Below, piece after piece: positions 46,601 to 55,259 of a stretch of DNA of 64,000 bases. Numbering within the stretch: position 1 is the first letter of the stretch; each line of letters opens with the position of its first letter. The translations under genes and the position numbers were made by a program. Location: the NCBI RefSeq assembly GCF_903819435.1, contig NZ_CAIJDP010000060.1, positions 542,022 through 606,021 of the forward strand, written 5' to 3'. This stretch comes from Flavobacterium salmonis (GTDB taxonomy: Bacteria > Bacteroidota > Bacteroidia > Flavobacteriales > Flavobacteriaceae). The notes beneath the pieces were generated by a model, which saw nothing but the letters and a program-made list of their open reading frames with translations, ran no database searches and was not told the origin of the DNA.

Positions 46601-49349
46601 TTCTGGTTTCCAGCATGCCGTATTTATTCGGTTCCGGCGATTTAATTCCGACATAAGTTTTATATGGAGAATAAGTCGTCGAAATAACATCAGTACTAAA
46701 ATCTCCGCCTTCTTCATACACTTTTGTAATGAACGAAGCACGAAGCATTCCCGGTGCCTGACCTTGTAATTTTGGTTCAATATTTACTGATGCTTTTCCG
46801 TTTTCATTTAATTTTCCGGAGAACACATTTATTTCTTCTGTGCTGAATTGACGTACTAAATCATCAAAACTAAATTTCTCATACCCTTTGAAAGTAGTTG
46901 TTTGCTGAGAAAATTTCGCCTGCATTTCTACATTGAGATTTTTAGCAATCGCACCGTGAAGCCAGGTTACTTCAAGATTGTCTGTATTCAGGTAAGACGA
47001 TGAAAGTGTCTTTCTGGTAAATGTATTTTTGATTTTTAAACGATTTGGTTTGATCGTTTCGATTTTGATACTTTTATAAAATTTTGCGCCACCAACACTT
47101 ACCATTGCCTCCCAATTCCCAGTTGGTGCCTCAGCACTGGTTGGAACTGTAAAAACGTAATGATTTAGTTCATTAGTCTTTTGAACCGTCTGATAAACGG
47201 TTTTACCATTCGGATCATTTAATCTAAATTTGATTGGATGTGATTTTGGAAGTTTATTTGAAGCATCATTCAAAATGAAAGATAAATACAGATTATCTCC
47301 CGGACGCCAAACACCTCGCTCTCCATAAATAAATCCTTTTAACCCTTTTTGCAAGGTTTCGCCCGCAACATCAAAATTACTTACAGACAACGAAAGTCCG
47401 TCATCCAGTTTCACGTAAGTTGATTGATCTCCCAAAGAAACAATAGCAAAATAAGCGAATTTATCCAGCTGAAAAGAAGCAATTCCTTCACTGCTTGTAG
47501 CTTCCGTTCCAATTTTCTGTTGTTGGAAATTATATAAATCCACTCTTGCATTCGAAATTGGTTCTGTCGTTACAATATTATTTACAACGAACAAATACGA
47601 TTTATTTTCGCCTCTTTTGGCAATTACCCCTACATCGGTCGCCAGAATATTAGTCGCAATTTTGGCATTGTAATAATAAGAACCAGAACATGGATCCTGA
47701 CTTTCTCTCCATTCGTAATCATCATAATAGTAATCATCGTAGGAATTGCCACTATAGTTGACGTCATTTTCATCCACTTCTTCCTCTTCTTCATCATTTG
47801 AATCTTCTTCTGAATTTTCACATTTATATAAAGAGTATTTCTTTTTATAAACAAATTCAACTCTGTAAATAGCTCCCGGTTCCGGTGTAATGATTTTAGA
47901 TAAATCCAAAGCAAAAGTGTTCCATTTACTTGGATTGACCAGTTTACTTTCGCTTAAATTCAAGGTTGTTTTAGCGACTGGCTGTGCCACTTTCTTGAGA
48001 TTCTGACTGCCATTTAATTCATTATACTGAAGAAACTGCAGAATATTGTTTTTGTAAATCTTATACACTTTAACATCAACCGCACTTAAATTTACAGCTT
48101 CGAAATTCAGTTTTAAATTATTGGAACTTGGCAGAATTGTTCCATTTTTAATAAAACGGATACTTGGTTTTATTTGGTCAAAAGAGATTTTCTCAGTGTA
48201 ATTCGAGTCCATTTTTTTGCCATACTGGCTTTCGATTCCCTGAAAAACTTCTACCAATAAATCTCCAACAATAATTTGCGCCGGCTCGGCCGCTTCCTCT
48301 TCTACCACTTCAACAATATCTTCAACTGTAGCCGCAGCACTATCGATAACCACTGTCGCACTATCAACAATAACTGTTGATGAATCTACAAGAGAAACTA
48401 CTGAATCTTCAACCGCTATTGGTACAGGAATTTCTTTTGGAACAATTGCTTTTTCATTGCTAAAATAAACTTTCAATAAATTCCCCTGCGTTGAAAATTT
48501 AAGATTATTGGTATTCTGAATCGAAACCAATCCTTTGAAATCCTGTCCTTTTTCTAAAGGCTCAGAGAAATTGATGGTTAACGACTGATTGCTTCCATCC
48601 GGAATTTCGACTTTTACAATTTTAAATTCGTTTATATTCGTAATTGGAACATCGATTTGTCCTTTCTGATCAATATCAAAATCGCTTCCGTCGTAAATAA
48701 TCTCCAGATTTGTTGCTTCCGAATAACGCTGAATACTGTCAATTATAAAATGGAACTCTTTACCTGAACCCGAATTTTTCTCAAATTTAATTTTAAGATC
48801 ATTTCCTTTTTGCTTAGCTTCAACCAGCTTTTTAGCGGTTTCAATATCAATATTATCCGCTGTTTTTAAAACGCAGTTTAAATATTGATATTCTTTGCTG
48901 TACGATTGAATATCGGCAGTATTTATCGTAAAATCCTGCTTGATGGTTTTGACCGTAAAATTGAAATCAGAGAGTTCCTTTTCTTTCTCTTTTGGAAGCG
49001 TGATAATCTTATCTAAGTTTAAAGTAACCTGATATTCTGTTCCGGGTTTTAGCTTTTTTTCGGGGATAAAAGTAATGGTGTTAGGAGAAAGTGCCACGAC
49101 TTTTCCGTCGACACTTGGAGAAATATCAAATAAATCGCTGTCTAAAACCTGATTGGCTTTCCAGTCTTTTTTATCGAAAGCCAAAACCACCCGAATATCA
49201 GATTCCGACGAGACTAATCCTCCCGTGAAACTGACTATATACTCTTTAAATAATGAAAAATCGGAATTGAAATCGGCTGCTGATTTTCTGCCGCAAGATT
49301 GAAAAATAAAAAACACACAAAACACGAGAACTAATCCTTTTGCTTTCAC
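43656..49349 (-). CDS. Bacterial alpha-2-macroglobulin-family lipoprotein (YfhM-like)
   Basis: Large periplasmic protease trap, 1897 residues. Lipobox IFQSC (C19) anchors it. Macroglobulin (MG) domains fill the first half. The region around residue 1060-1270 holds the MG10/A2M middle part (AVVDEGLLDLTRFKTPNAWD, VLASLPRKISPSEKVTIPV). The thioester motif HGCVEQTTS is intact (C1454, Q1457), so protease capture should work. Unusual are an Asp/Glu/Tyr-rich insertion between C510 and C554 and a VDS-repeat acidic stretch near residues 310-360. Paired with pbpC downstream; in E. coli this pair is thought to guard the cell when the wall is breached. Confidence 0.93.
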   Translation of the reverse strand: MKAKGLVLVFCVFFIFQSCGRKSAADFNSDFSLFKEYIVSFTGGLVSSESDIRVVLAFDKKDWKANQVLDSDLFDISPSVDGKVVALSPNTITFIPEKKLKPGTEYQVTLNLDKIITLPKEKEKELSDFNFTVKTIKQDFTINTADIQSYSKEYQYLNCVLKTADNIDIETAKKLVEAKQKGNDLKIKFEKNSGSGKEFHFIIDSIQRYSEATNLEIIYDGSDFDIDQKGQIDVPITNINEFKIVKVEIPDGSNQSLTINFSEPLEKGQDFKGLVSIQNTNNLKFSTQGNLLKVYFSNEKAIVPKEIPVPIAVEDSVVSLVDSSTVIVDSATVVIDSAAATVEDIVEVVEEEAAEPAQIIVGDLLVEVFQGIESQYGKKMDSNYTEKISFDQIKPSIRFIKNGTILPSSNNLKLNFEAVNLSAVDVKVYKIYKNNILQFLQYNELNGSQNLKKVAQPVAKTTLNLSESKLVNPSKWNTFALDLSKIITPEPGAIYRVEFVYKKKYSLYKCENSEEDSNDEEEEEVDENDVNYSGNSYDDYYYDDYEWRESQDPCSGSYYYNAKIATNILATDVGVIAKRGENKSYLFVVNNIVTTEPISNARVDLYNFQQQKIGTEATSSEGIASFQLDKFAYFAIVSLGDQSTYVKLDDGLSLSVSNFDVAGETLQKGLKGFIYGERGVWRPGDNLYLSFILNDASNKLPKSHPIKFRLNDPNGKTVYQTVQKTNELNHYVFTVPTSAEAPTGNWEAMVSVGGAKFYKSIKIETIKPNRLKIKNTFTRKTLSSSYLNTDNLEVTWLHGAIAKNLNVEMQAKFSQQTTTFKGYEKFSFDDLVRQFSTEEINVFSGKLNENGKASVNIEPKLQGQAPGMLRASFITKVYEEGGDFSTDVISTTYSPYKTYVGIKSPEPNKYGMLETRTNNRFDIVTVDENGRPKSVRNLEVKVYKVEWRWWWDASSDNLSNYNSSNATTSYKTFVINTDSSGKGSVQFSLTDEEWGRYLIRVSDNADGHATALTVNIDWPIWSGKTRNRDASTANMLVFSTDKKNYAVGEKAQISFPSSEGGRALISIENGSKVVQTIWAKTQKGETKVEVPITSAMAPNVYFNITLLQPHASTKNDSPIRMYGIVPIEVVDKNTILVPTLSMPDVLKPEQTFTVKVGEKTGKEMTYTIAVVDEGLLDLTRFKTPNAWDSFYVREALGVKTWDIYDDVIGAYGGKINQIFSIGGDQDLGGGKAKKANRFKPVVLYYGPFKLEKGQTKSHQLKLPKYIGSVRTMVVAGDANTSAYGSVEKATPVKSPLMVLASLPRKISPSEKVTIPVTVFATENNIKNVSIQIKTSNGLKVMGSAMQSLTFSSPDEKMAYFNLVVGSATGIAKVQVIATSGKEKSVYDVEIDMTNPNPVTNAFTDVILPPNSTKTISWKTFGVSGSNKARLEVSSMPTMNLNGRLQYLIQYPHGCVEQTTSSVFPQLYLNDVVDLDATRKGIIQKNITAGIARLGSFQLSNGGVAYWQGNTIADDWGTSYAGHFLIEADKKGYVLPINFKSKWISYQQREAKQWRFEAKYGNDLAQAYRLYTLALAGNADLSSMNRLRETKGISNESKLRLAAAYVLAGQKSAGLNLFLHSKIEDESSNYNYYYYGSSERNRAMALETMLLLGQKQKAFVMAAKLAKQMSNNQWMSTQTTAYCLYAMSKFAVSNGPKGINIQFRKNGKGETINTKKTIAERSLVVQTGANSVTLKNIKKNTVYVRVLNTGILPIGQEKAIESDVSASIVFKNRKGSVINVSKISQGTEFIAEVTIRNQRNEHVKNVALSQILPSGFEIVNTRFTDYGDATSNIADYIDIRDDRTNFYFGMKAGETKVFRILLNASYLGNYYLPGLQCEAMYDNTFLARTKGFWVEVVK

Positions 49350-49532
49350 TTTTATTTAGAGTTAATGGGTTACGAATTTTAAGAAATGACAGAACGTTTT
49401 AACATTTTACTATTAAAACCATAACAAGCAAAATGCCAATTATATTGTAGTAAATGTAAAATAATTTTCGAAACTTTTTAAGAGGAATTTTCTTTAAGCT
49501 AAAATAATTTAATTGAAGTAAAAAAGAGAGAT

Positions 49533-49976
49533 TTATTTACGTCTTTCAATAAAAAAACGTTTCATTAAATCGGCAGCTTCATTGGCCATAATTCCAGAAA
49601 CGACAGTAGTTTTGGGATGCAGTTTTGTTCCCATAACCATAAAACCACGTTGTTCGTCACGGGCACCAAAAACAATTTTTGAAATCTGACTCCAGTACAA
49701 AGCTCCGGCGCACATTTGGCAAGGTTCAAGAGTCACATATAAAGTACAATCTTTTAAATATTTTCCACCCAAAAAATTCGCTGCTGCCGTTATGGATTGC
49801 ATTTCGGCGTGGGCTGTAACATCATTTAGCAATTCTGTTAAATTATGACTGCTTGCAATTACTTTATTAGCCACAACAATGACAGCTCCAACAGGAATTT
49901 CACCTTTTGCGTAAGCCATTTCAGCTTCCTGCAAAGCTTTTTTCATAAAATATTCGTCGGTGAAAGGATTTATCAT
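49533..49976 (-). CDS. tadA: tRNA-specific adenosine deaminase / nucleoside deaminase
   Basis: 147-residue cytidine-deaminase-fold protein. Zinc site HAEMQ (His and catalytic Glu) and EPCQMCAGAL (two Cys). Best fit is TadA, which makes inosine at tRNA-Arg wobble position 34; guanine deaminase is a close alternative in this family. The frame extends to 50039, but a TATTTTTG -7-like element (minus strand, 49982-49989) sits just upstream of the ATG at 49976, and MINPFTDEYFMKKALQEAEM is the conserved start. Divergent from the TonB-like paralogues. Confidence 0.88.
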   Translation of the reverse strand: MINPFTDEYFMKKALQEAEMAYAKGEIPVGAVIVVANKVIASSHNLTELLNDVTAHAEMQSITAAANFLGGKYLKDCTLYVTLEPCQMCAGALYWSQISKIVFGARDEQRGFMVMGTKLHPKTTVVSGIMANEAADLMKRFFIERRK

Positions 49977-50037
49977 AACTGCAAAAATAGAAATTTTCCA
50001 CTTTATTTTTATTACTTTTAAATCCTGAAATTCAAGC

Positions 50038-50907
50038 ATGGAAAGAAATTACAAAATCACCATACCGGAACCCTGTCACGAAAAATGGGATAAGATGACA
50101 CCAAAAGATAATGGACGTTTCTGCATGAGCTGTTCTAAAACAGTCGTTGATTTTACTGCCATGCTTCCGAATGAAATTCAGCATTTCTTTATTCAAAATC
50201 GAAATGGAAGTATTTGCGGCAGATTTAAAAAGTCACAATTGGATGCTATTACAATCCAAATTCCGGATCGTATTTTATATTCTCAAACGCATTATCATAA
50301 AATGTTTTTACTGGCTTTGTTTATTACTATGGGAACAACTTTATTTAGTTGTTCGGATAAAGAAGGAAACAAAAGTAGAATTGATAAGATTGAAGTTGTT
50401 GAGGATGACAAATCAAAACAAAACAAGAGTGAGAAAGTATTACATAAAAACAGTGATTTTATTGAAGTCTCCACTTCACCAAAAAATGCTCCTGTAAAAT
50501 TTGTAAAACCGATAACTACAGATTGTGTAGAAACAACTTACGATAACAACAAATCATCATCAAAAACAATTACGCAAGATTCTATTGTAGAAGAAGATCT
50601 TTACATCACCGGAGCTGCAATTGAAACAACTCCATATTATCCGGGTGGGATCAACAGTTTTTATCAGTTTTTAGTAACCGAATTTAAACTCCCTGAAGAC
50701 AATGAAAAGCCAGAAGCCAGAATTATGGTTTCGTTCGTAATAGAAAAAGATGGTTCCTTGTCATCATTTGAATTCCCAAAAAAAGTTGATCCAAAAATAG
50801 AAGCAGAAGTAAAACGTGTTTTAAAACTGGCTCCAAAATGGCAATCAGGAGAACAAAATGGTAAAAAAACCCGAACTAAATATAGCTTACCAATATCGTT
50901 TCAATAA
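50038..50907 (+). CDS. Membrane protein with N-terminal Cys-motif domain and TonB-like C-terminal domain, paralogue 1
   Basis: 289 residues. N-terminal ~85-residue domain with EPCHEKW (C13, H14), GRFCMSCSKTVVDF (C29, C32) and GSICGRF (C60): a likely zinc-binding cytoplasmic domain that I cannot name. A single hydrophobic segment (about 89-104) ends FSCSDK, a lipobox-like C105 in an internal position. A Lys/Ser-rich linker follows. The C-terminus (YPGGINSFYQFLV, ARIMVSFVIEKDGSLSSFEF, VKRVLKLAPKWQSGEQNGKK) is a TonB C-terminal-like fold. It may couple a cytoplasmic sensor to a periplasmic partner. Stop and next start overlap (TAATG). Confidence 0.75.
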   Translation: MERNYKITIPEPCHEKWDKMTPKDNGRFCMSCSKTVVDFTAMLPNEIQHFFIQNRNGSICGRFKKSQLDAITIQIPDRILYSQTHYHKMFLLALFITMGTTLFSCSDKEGNKSRIDKIEVVEDDKSKQNKSEKVLHKNSDFIEVSTSPKNAPVKFVKPITTDCVETTYDNNKSSSKTITQDSIVEEDLYITGAAIETTPYYPGGINSFYQFLVTEFKLPEDNEKPEARIMVSFVIEKDGSLSSFEFPKKVDPKIEAEVKRVLKLAPKWQSGEQNGKKTRTKYSLPISFQ

Positions 50908-51722
50908 TGGAAGAAAAACATAAAATAACCATTCCACAACCCTGCCACGAAAACTGGGATAAGATGACACGAAAAGATAATGGACGTTTCTGCATGAGCT
51001 GTTCTAAAACAGTCGTTGATTTTACTGTCATGCTTCCGAATGAAATTCAGCATTTCTTTATTCAAAATCGAAATGGAAGTATTTGTGGCAGATTTAGAAA
51101 GTCACAATTGGATGCTATTAGCATCCAAATTCCAGATCGCGTATTATATTCTCAAACGCATTATCGTAAAATATTTTTACTGGCTTTGTTTATTACTATG
51201 GGAACAACTTTATTTAGTTGTTCGGATAAAGATGGGAACAAAAATAGAATTGATAAGATTGAAATTATTGACAATACAGAACAAAATCAGGATGAAGAAA
51301 TTGCCTCATCATGTTATGGACATGAGATAGAATCTAAAAAACCTAAAAAAATAAAACGCAACAACGCAATCACAATGATGGGACTAATAATCCCTCCTAA
51401 TGTTAGTGAGACAGGAAATTTTAAATATCATATTATATATAGTCAACCTGATTTGGATGTTTTACCTGTTCCTGAAAATGGGATGAAAAAATTCTATAAA
51501 TTTTTCAATAAAAATTATACTGCACCAACTAAAGGTAAAATTGATGTCTTATTTGTGATAGAAGAAGATGGTAGTCTGAGTAATTTTAACATCGTCAAAA
51601 ATACGCCAATAGAAATAGGAGAAGAAGCTATCCGAATCTTAAAAATGGGACCCAAATGGATTCCCGGAAAACGAAAAAATCAAAGTGTACGATCATCTTA
51701 CACATTATCAATTTCACTTTAA
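50907..51722 (+). CDS. Membrane protein with N-terminal Cys-motif domain and TonB-like C-terminal domain, paralogue 2
   Basis: 271 residues. The first ~110 residues are nearly identical to paralogue 1 at DNA level (50966-51209 against 50097-50340), including the Cys motif, the membrane segment and the internal FSCSDK. After that the two diverge: the linker is shorter and the TonB-like end (MKKFYKFFNKNYTAPTKGKI, VLFVIEEDGSLSNFNIV, GEEAIRILKMGPKWIPGKRK) is only distantly similar. The start overlaps the stop of paralogue 1 by one base, so translation is likely coupled. A recent tandem duplication or conversion of the 5' half is the simplest reading. Confidence 0.75.
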   Translation: MEEKHKITIPQPCHENWDKMTRKDNGRFCMSCSKTVVDFTVMLPNEIQHFFIQNRNGSICGRFRKSQLDAISIQIPDRVLYSQTHYRKIFLLALFITMGTTLFSCSDKDGNKNRIDKIEIIDNTEQNQDEEIASSCYGHEIESKKPKKIKRNNAITMMGLIIPPNVSETGNFKYHIIYSQPDLDVLPVPENGMKKFYKFFNKNYTAPTKGKIDVLFVIEEDGSLSNFNIVKNTPIEIGEEAIRILKMGPKWIPGKRKNQSVRSSYTLSISL

Positions 51723-51724
51723 AT

Positions 51725-52372
51725 ATGCAAAAATATTACACTAAACTGTTTTTACTGACTTTGTTTTTTATTATTGGAACAACTTTATTTAGCTGTACCG
51801 ATACAGGCAACAAAAAACAAAATAACGAAATTGAAGTTGTTGATGCAGAAAAAGATGAAATCAACAAATCAGAACAGATTCCTGATTCCTCTCATCTCTC
51901 AAAAGAAGATAAACCGGAACATCCTGAAAAAAATATTGAACTCAATAATGAAGAAGTTATTTCATCGCCCAAAAAGGCAAATCAGGTAAAATCTGTAAAA
52001 CCGAAAGAAAATATTACCAATCCTGAAAAAAACAAAAAAAACAGTACTTCAAAAAAGGAAGCCTTAACTAATCCGGAAGTTCCTCTTAATAAAAATGCAG
52101 AATTCCCGGGCGGGATTGATCAATTCCATAGTTTTTTTATGAAAGAATATAAAAAACCGGAAGGCGTAAGTTATTGGAAACTCAATTTCACACTTGCATT
52201 TGCAGTAGAAAAAAATGGTACTGTATCGTTTCTTGAATGTTCTCCTGCGGTTGAAGAACCTCTTGAAAAAGAAATCATCAGGGTTTTGAATTTATGCCCT
52301 AAATGGCAACCTGGCGAATTTAAAGGAAAAAAAATCAGGATGCAGTATTCTGTTCCTATTTTATTGAAATAA
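51725..52372 (+). CDS. Lipoprotein with TonB-like C-terminal domain, paralogue 3 lacking the N-terminal domain
   Basis: 215 residues. The ATG at 51725 is two bases after the stop of paralogue 2; a longer frame from 51656 would overlap it and is rejected. It begins MQKYYTKLFLLTLFFIIGTT and reaches a lipobox LFSC at C24. This matches the membrane segment of paralogues 1 and 2 but without the Cys-motif domain, so here the segment should act as a true lipoprotein signal. A Lys/Asn/Glu-rich linker follows, then the TonB-like end (FPGGIDQFHSFFMKEYKKPE, TLAFAVEKNGTVSFLECSPA, RVLNLCPKWQPGEFKGKKIR). Confidence 0.75.
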   Translation: MQKYYTKLFLLTLFFIIGTTLFSCTDTGNKKQNNEIEVVDAEKDEINKSEQIPDSSHLSKEDKPEHPEKNIELNNEEVISSPKKANQVKSVKPKENITNPEKNKKNSTSKKEALTNPEVPLNKNAEFPGGIDQFHSFFMKEYKKPEGVSYWKLNFTLAFAVEKNGTVSFLECSPAVEEPLEKEIIRVLNLCPKWQPGEFKGKKIRMQYSVPILLK

Positions 52373-52403
52373 GACTCTGTCAAAAAAATTAAATTTAAAA
52401 CCG

Positions 52404-52411
52404 TAAATTTG
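52404..52411 (+). promoter_or_regulatory. Possible -7 element for dxs
   Basis: TAAATTTG matches TAnnTTTG, 15 bases before the dxs ATG at 52427. It overlaps the TTG at 52409, an alternative start that is therefore rejected. Confidence 0.35.
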
Positions 52412-52426
52412 CTTTTTATCTCAATA

Positions 52427-54217
52427 ATGAAAAGCAATTTACTTTCCAACATATACAATCCTGCCGATTTACGTCTTTTAAAAGAGGAGCAGCTGGTCCA
52501 GGTTGCCCATGAACTGCGTCAATTTATTATTGATGTTGTCTCTGTAAAAGAAGGACATTTGGGAGCAAGTCTGGGAGTTGTAGAACTTACAATTGCTCTG
52601 CATTATGTCTTTAATACTCCCGAAGATTTATTGGTTTGGGATGTTGGACATCAGGCTTATGGACATAAAATCCTGACCGAAAGACGAGAAAATTTTCATA
52701 CTAACAGACAGCTTGGAGGCGTTTCCGGATTCCCAAAAAGAGAGGAAAGTGTTTATGACGCTTTTGGTGTTGGGCATTCATCAACATCAATATCTGCAGC
52801 ACTCGGAATGGCGATTGCTTCTAAATTAAAAGGAGATTTCAGCAAAGAACATATTGCTGTAATTGGCGATGCTTCAATTGCAAGCGGAATGGCATTTGAA
52901 GGGTTAAACCATGCCGGAGTTACTGACGCTAATATTCTAGTCATTTTAAACGACAACGCTATCGGAATTGATCCGAGTGTGGGAGCTTTAAAAAAATATC
53001 TGACTGCAGTTAAAAACGGAAAAAATCCAAAACAGAATAACATCATCAAATCTTTAAATTTTGATTATTCAGGTCCAATTGACGGACACGATCTTCCAAC
53101 TTTAATCAAAGAATTAAATCGTTTAAAAAAGATAAAAGGACCAAAGTTTCTACATATCGTTACCACAAAAGGAAAGGGTCTGCAGCAAGCAGAAGAAAAT
53201 CAGGTAAAATATCATGCTCCGGGAAAATTTGATGCTTCGACCGGAGAAATTCATTTAAAATCAGAAGAAAATTTACCTCCAAAATATCAGGATGTCTTTG
53301 GTTTAACCCTTTTAGATTTAGCTAAAAAGAACGAAAAAATCATCGGAATCACACCTGCTATGCCATCAGGAAGTTCCTTGAAATTTATGATGGATGAACT
53401 GCCCGATCGTGCCTTTGACGTTGGAATTGCAGAACAGCATGCCGTTACATTGGCGGCCGGAATGGCGACCCAGGGCATGATTGTGTACTGCAATATTTAT
53501 TCGACTTTTTTACAGCGTGCCTACGATCAGGTTATTCATGATGTTGCCTTGCAAAATTTACCGGTTATTTTTTGCCTGGACAGGGCCGGTTTGGTGGGTG
53601 AAGACGGAGCAACACATCATGGTATCTTTGATATTGCCTATTTAAGAACTGTTCCAAATATGATTATTTATGCTCCAATCAACGAAATTGCGCTTCAGAA
53701 TATTTTATATACAGTTCAGTCTGTCCCTTTAGACCATCCAATTGCTATTCGTTATCCGAGAGGCCGTGGCGTTTTACCAAAATGGGAAGCAGAAAACTTC
53801 AAAAATTATCAAAATATTCCTTTGGGCAAAGCAAGTTGTTTAAAATCCGGAACAAAAACAGCTGTTTTATCTACAGGAGCTATCGGAAATAATGTAATTG
53901 CTGCCATAAATGAATTAGGTAATCCAGAAACTATCGCTCATTACGATTTCCCTTTTATAAAACCTTTAGACAATGATTTATTAGACAAAATCTTAATTTC
54001 TTTCGACCAAATAATCACTATTGAAGACGGGGCAAAAATTGGTGGTTTTGGAAGTGCGGTTTTAGAATATGCATCAGCAAATAATTTTACAAAAAAAATA
54101 GAAAATTTAGGGATTCCGGACATTTTTATTGAACATGGCACAGTAATTGAGCAACAACATTTTTGCAAAATTGACGTTAAAAGTTTAGTAAATCTTTTTT
54201 CCAACATTGAAAAATAA
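52427..54217 (+). CDS. dxs: 1-deoxy-D-xylulose-5-phosphate synthase
   Basis: First enzyme of the MEP isoprenoid pathway: pyruvate plus glyceraldehyde 3-phosphate to DXP, thiamin-diphosphate dependent. 596 residues. Motifs: GHLGASLGVVELTIALHYVF, WDVGHQAYGHKILT, the ThDP site GDASIASGMAFEGLNHAG to LNDNAIGID, the transketolase-type ADVGIAEQHAV-like segment (FDVGIAEQHAVTLAAG), and DRAGLVGEDGATHHG. Start at 52427 gives MKSNLLSNIYNPADLRLLKE. The DUF3078 gene begins 40 bases downstream. Confidence 0.95.
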   Translation: MKSNLLSNIYNPADLRLLKEEQLVQVAHELRQFIIDVVSVKEGHLGASLGVVELTIALHYVFNTPEDLLVWDVGHQAYGHKILTERRENFHTNRQLGGVSGFPKREESVYDAFGVGHSSTSISAALGMAIASKLKGDFSKEHIAVIGDASIASGMAFEGLNHAGVTDANILVILNDNAIGIDPSVGALKKYLTAVKNGKNPKQNNIIKSLNFDYSGPIDGHDLPTLIKELNRLKKIKGPKFLHIVTTKGKGLQQAEENQVKYHAPGKFDASTGEIHLKSEENLPPKYQDVFGLTLLDLAKKNEKIIGITPAMPSGSSLKFMMDELPDRAFDVGIAEQHAVTLAAGMATQGMIVYCNIYSTFLQRAYDQVIHDVALQNLPVIFCLDRAGLVGEDGATHHGIFDIAYLRTVPNMIIYAPINEIALQNILYTVQSVPLDHPIAIRYPRGRGVLPKWEAENFKNYQNIPLGKASCLKSGTKTAVLSTGAIGNNVIAAINELGNPETIAHYDFPFIKPLDNDLLDKILISFDQIITIEDGAKIGGFGSAVLEYASANNFTKKIENLGIPDIFIEHGTVIEQQHFCKIDVKSLVNLFSNIEK

Positions 54218-54257
54218 GTATTTTGCAGCGCCAAAAAAAAATCAAAAGCTTACCCTA

Positions 54258-55259
54258 ATGAAATTATTCCGATCGACCCTTTTATTATTGTTTTTTTTAT
54301 TTACTACCAACAATTTTGCTCAGAGTATCATCCGAACTACATTGGATCCTGGCCAGGTGCCGCCACCACCTTCTAATTGGAGCAAAAAAAACAAACTTGG
54401 TTTTGACATTTCAGAAATTGCATTCGTTAACTGGAGTGCCGGGGGAACAAGTTCAATTTCTGGATTATTTAAAGGAGAATTTACAAGAACATATAACAAA
54501 AAAAATCATAAATGGTTTAATGAACTTATTGTAAAATACGGTATGAATAAGCAAGATGGTACCGAATTGCGAAAAACAGACGATGCTATCCTATTTAACT
54601 CTACTTACGGATTTAGAAAAGATACGCTTTCAAATTGGTATTACTCGGCTAAATTCAATTTCAATACTCAATTTACGAACGGATATAATTACCCAAACAG
54701 AGATATTGCCATCTCCAAACCTTTTGCACCGGCTTATATCTTTTTGGGAGCTGGAGCTGAAAACTCAAACAAACAAAAAAACAGAACATTTTATTTCTCT
54801 CCCATTACTTTAAAAACCACTTTGGTATTAGATCAATATTTAGCAAATCAGGGAGCTTTTGGTGTTAAAAAAGCAGTTTATGCTCCTGATCCGCTTGATC
54901 CAGATAACAAGTTTTTAATTGAAGAAGGACAAAAAGTAAAAGCCGAGTTTGGTATTTTATTTACAGGATACATGAAAAATGAAATATATAAAAACATTTT
55001 TTATGAAAACAGATTAAGTTTATATACCGATTACCTAAACCGATTTGGAAACGTAGATGTCGATTACGATACCCGTCTGGACCTTGTAGTTAATGCTTAT
55101 GTAAAAGCAAATATTGGCGTTCATATCATTTATGACGATGATATTAAAACAAAAAAAGAAGTTGTTGATCCAGTTTCCGGTTCAAAATCACAGGTAGATG
55201 ACGGACCAAGAGCCCAGCTAAGACAGGTTCTGGGTGTTGGTCTTGTATATGCTTTTTAA
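54258..55259 (+). CDS. DUF3078 outer-membrane-type protein
   Basis: 333-residue exported protein with a signal peptide ending TTNNFAQ. The core (PPPSNWSKKNKLGFDISEIA, FVNWSAGGTSSISGLFKGEF) is the DUF3078 family opening. The rest alternates polar and aromatic residues and ends in QVLGVGLVYAF, with a terminal Phe as in outer-membrane beta-barrels. Function unknown. The start at 54258 is chosen over 54207, which lies inside dxs and lacks a signal peptide. It is convergent with dgt, whose stop codon directly follows. Confidence 0.82.
   Translation: MKLFRSTLLLLFFLFTTNNFAQSIIRTTLDPGQVPPPPSNWSKKNKLGFDISEIAFVNWSAGGTSSISGLFKGEFTRTYNKKNHKWFNELIVKYGMNKQDGTELRKTDDAILFNSTYGFRKDTLSNWYYSAKFNFNTQFTNGYNYPNRDIAISKPFAPAYIFLGAGAENSNKQKNRTFYFSPITLKTTLVLDQYLANQGAFGVKKAVYAPDPLDPDNKFLIEEGQKVKAEFGILFTGYMKNEIYKNIFYENRLSLYTDYLNRFGNVDVDYDTRLDLVVNAYVKANIGVHIIYDDDIKTKKEVVDPVSGSKSQVDDGPRAQLRQVLGVGLVYAF

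Noticed and set aside
50038..52372. Diversity-generating retroelement or phase-variable cassette array
   Set aside because: No reverse transcriptase, template repeat, invertase or inverted recombination sites were seen. Simple tandem duplication with gene conversion explains the pattern.
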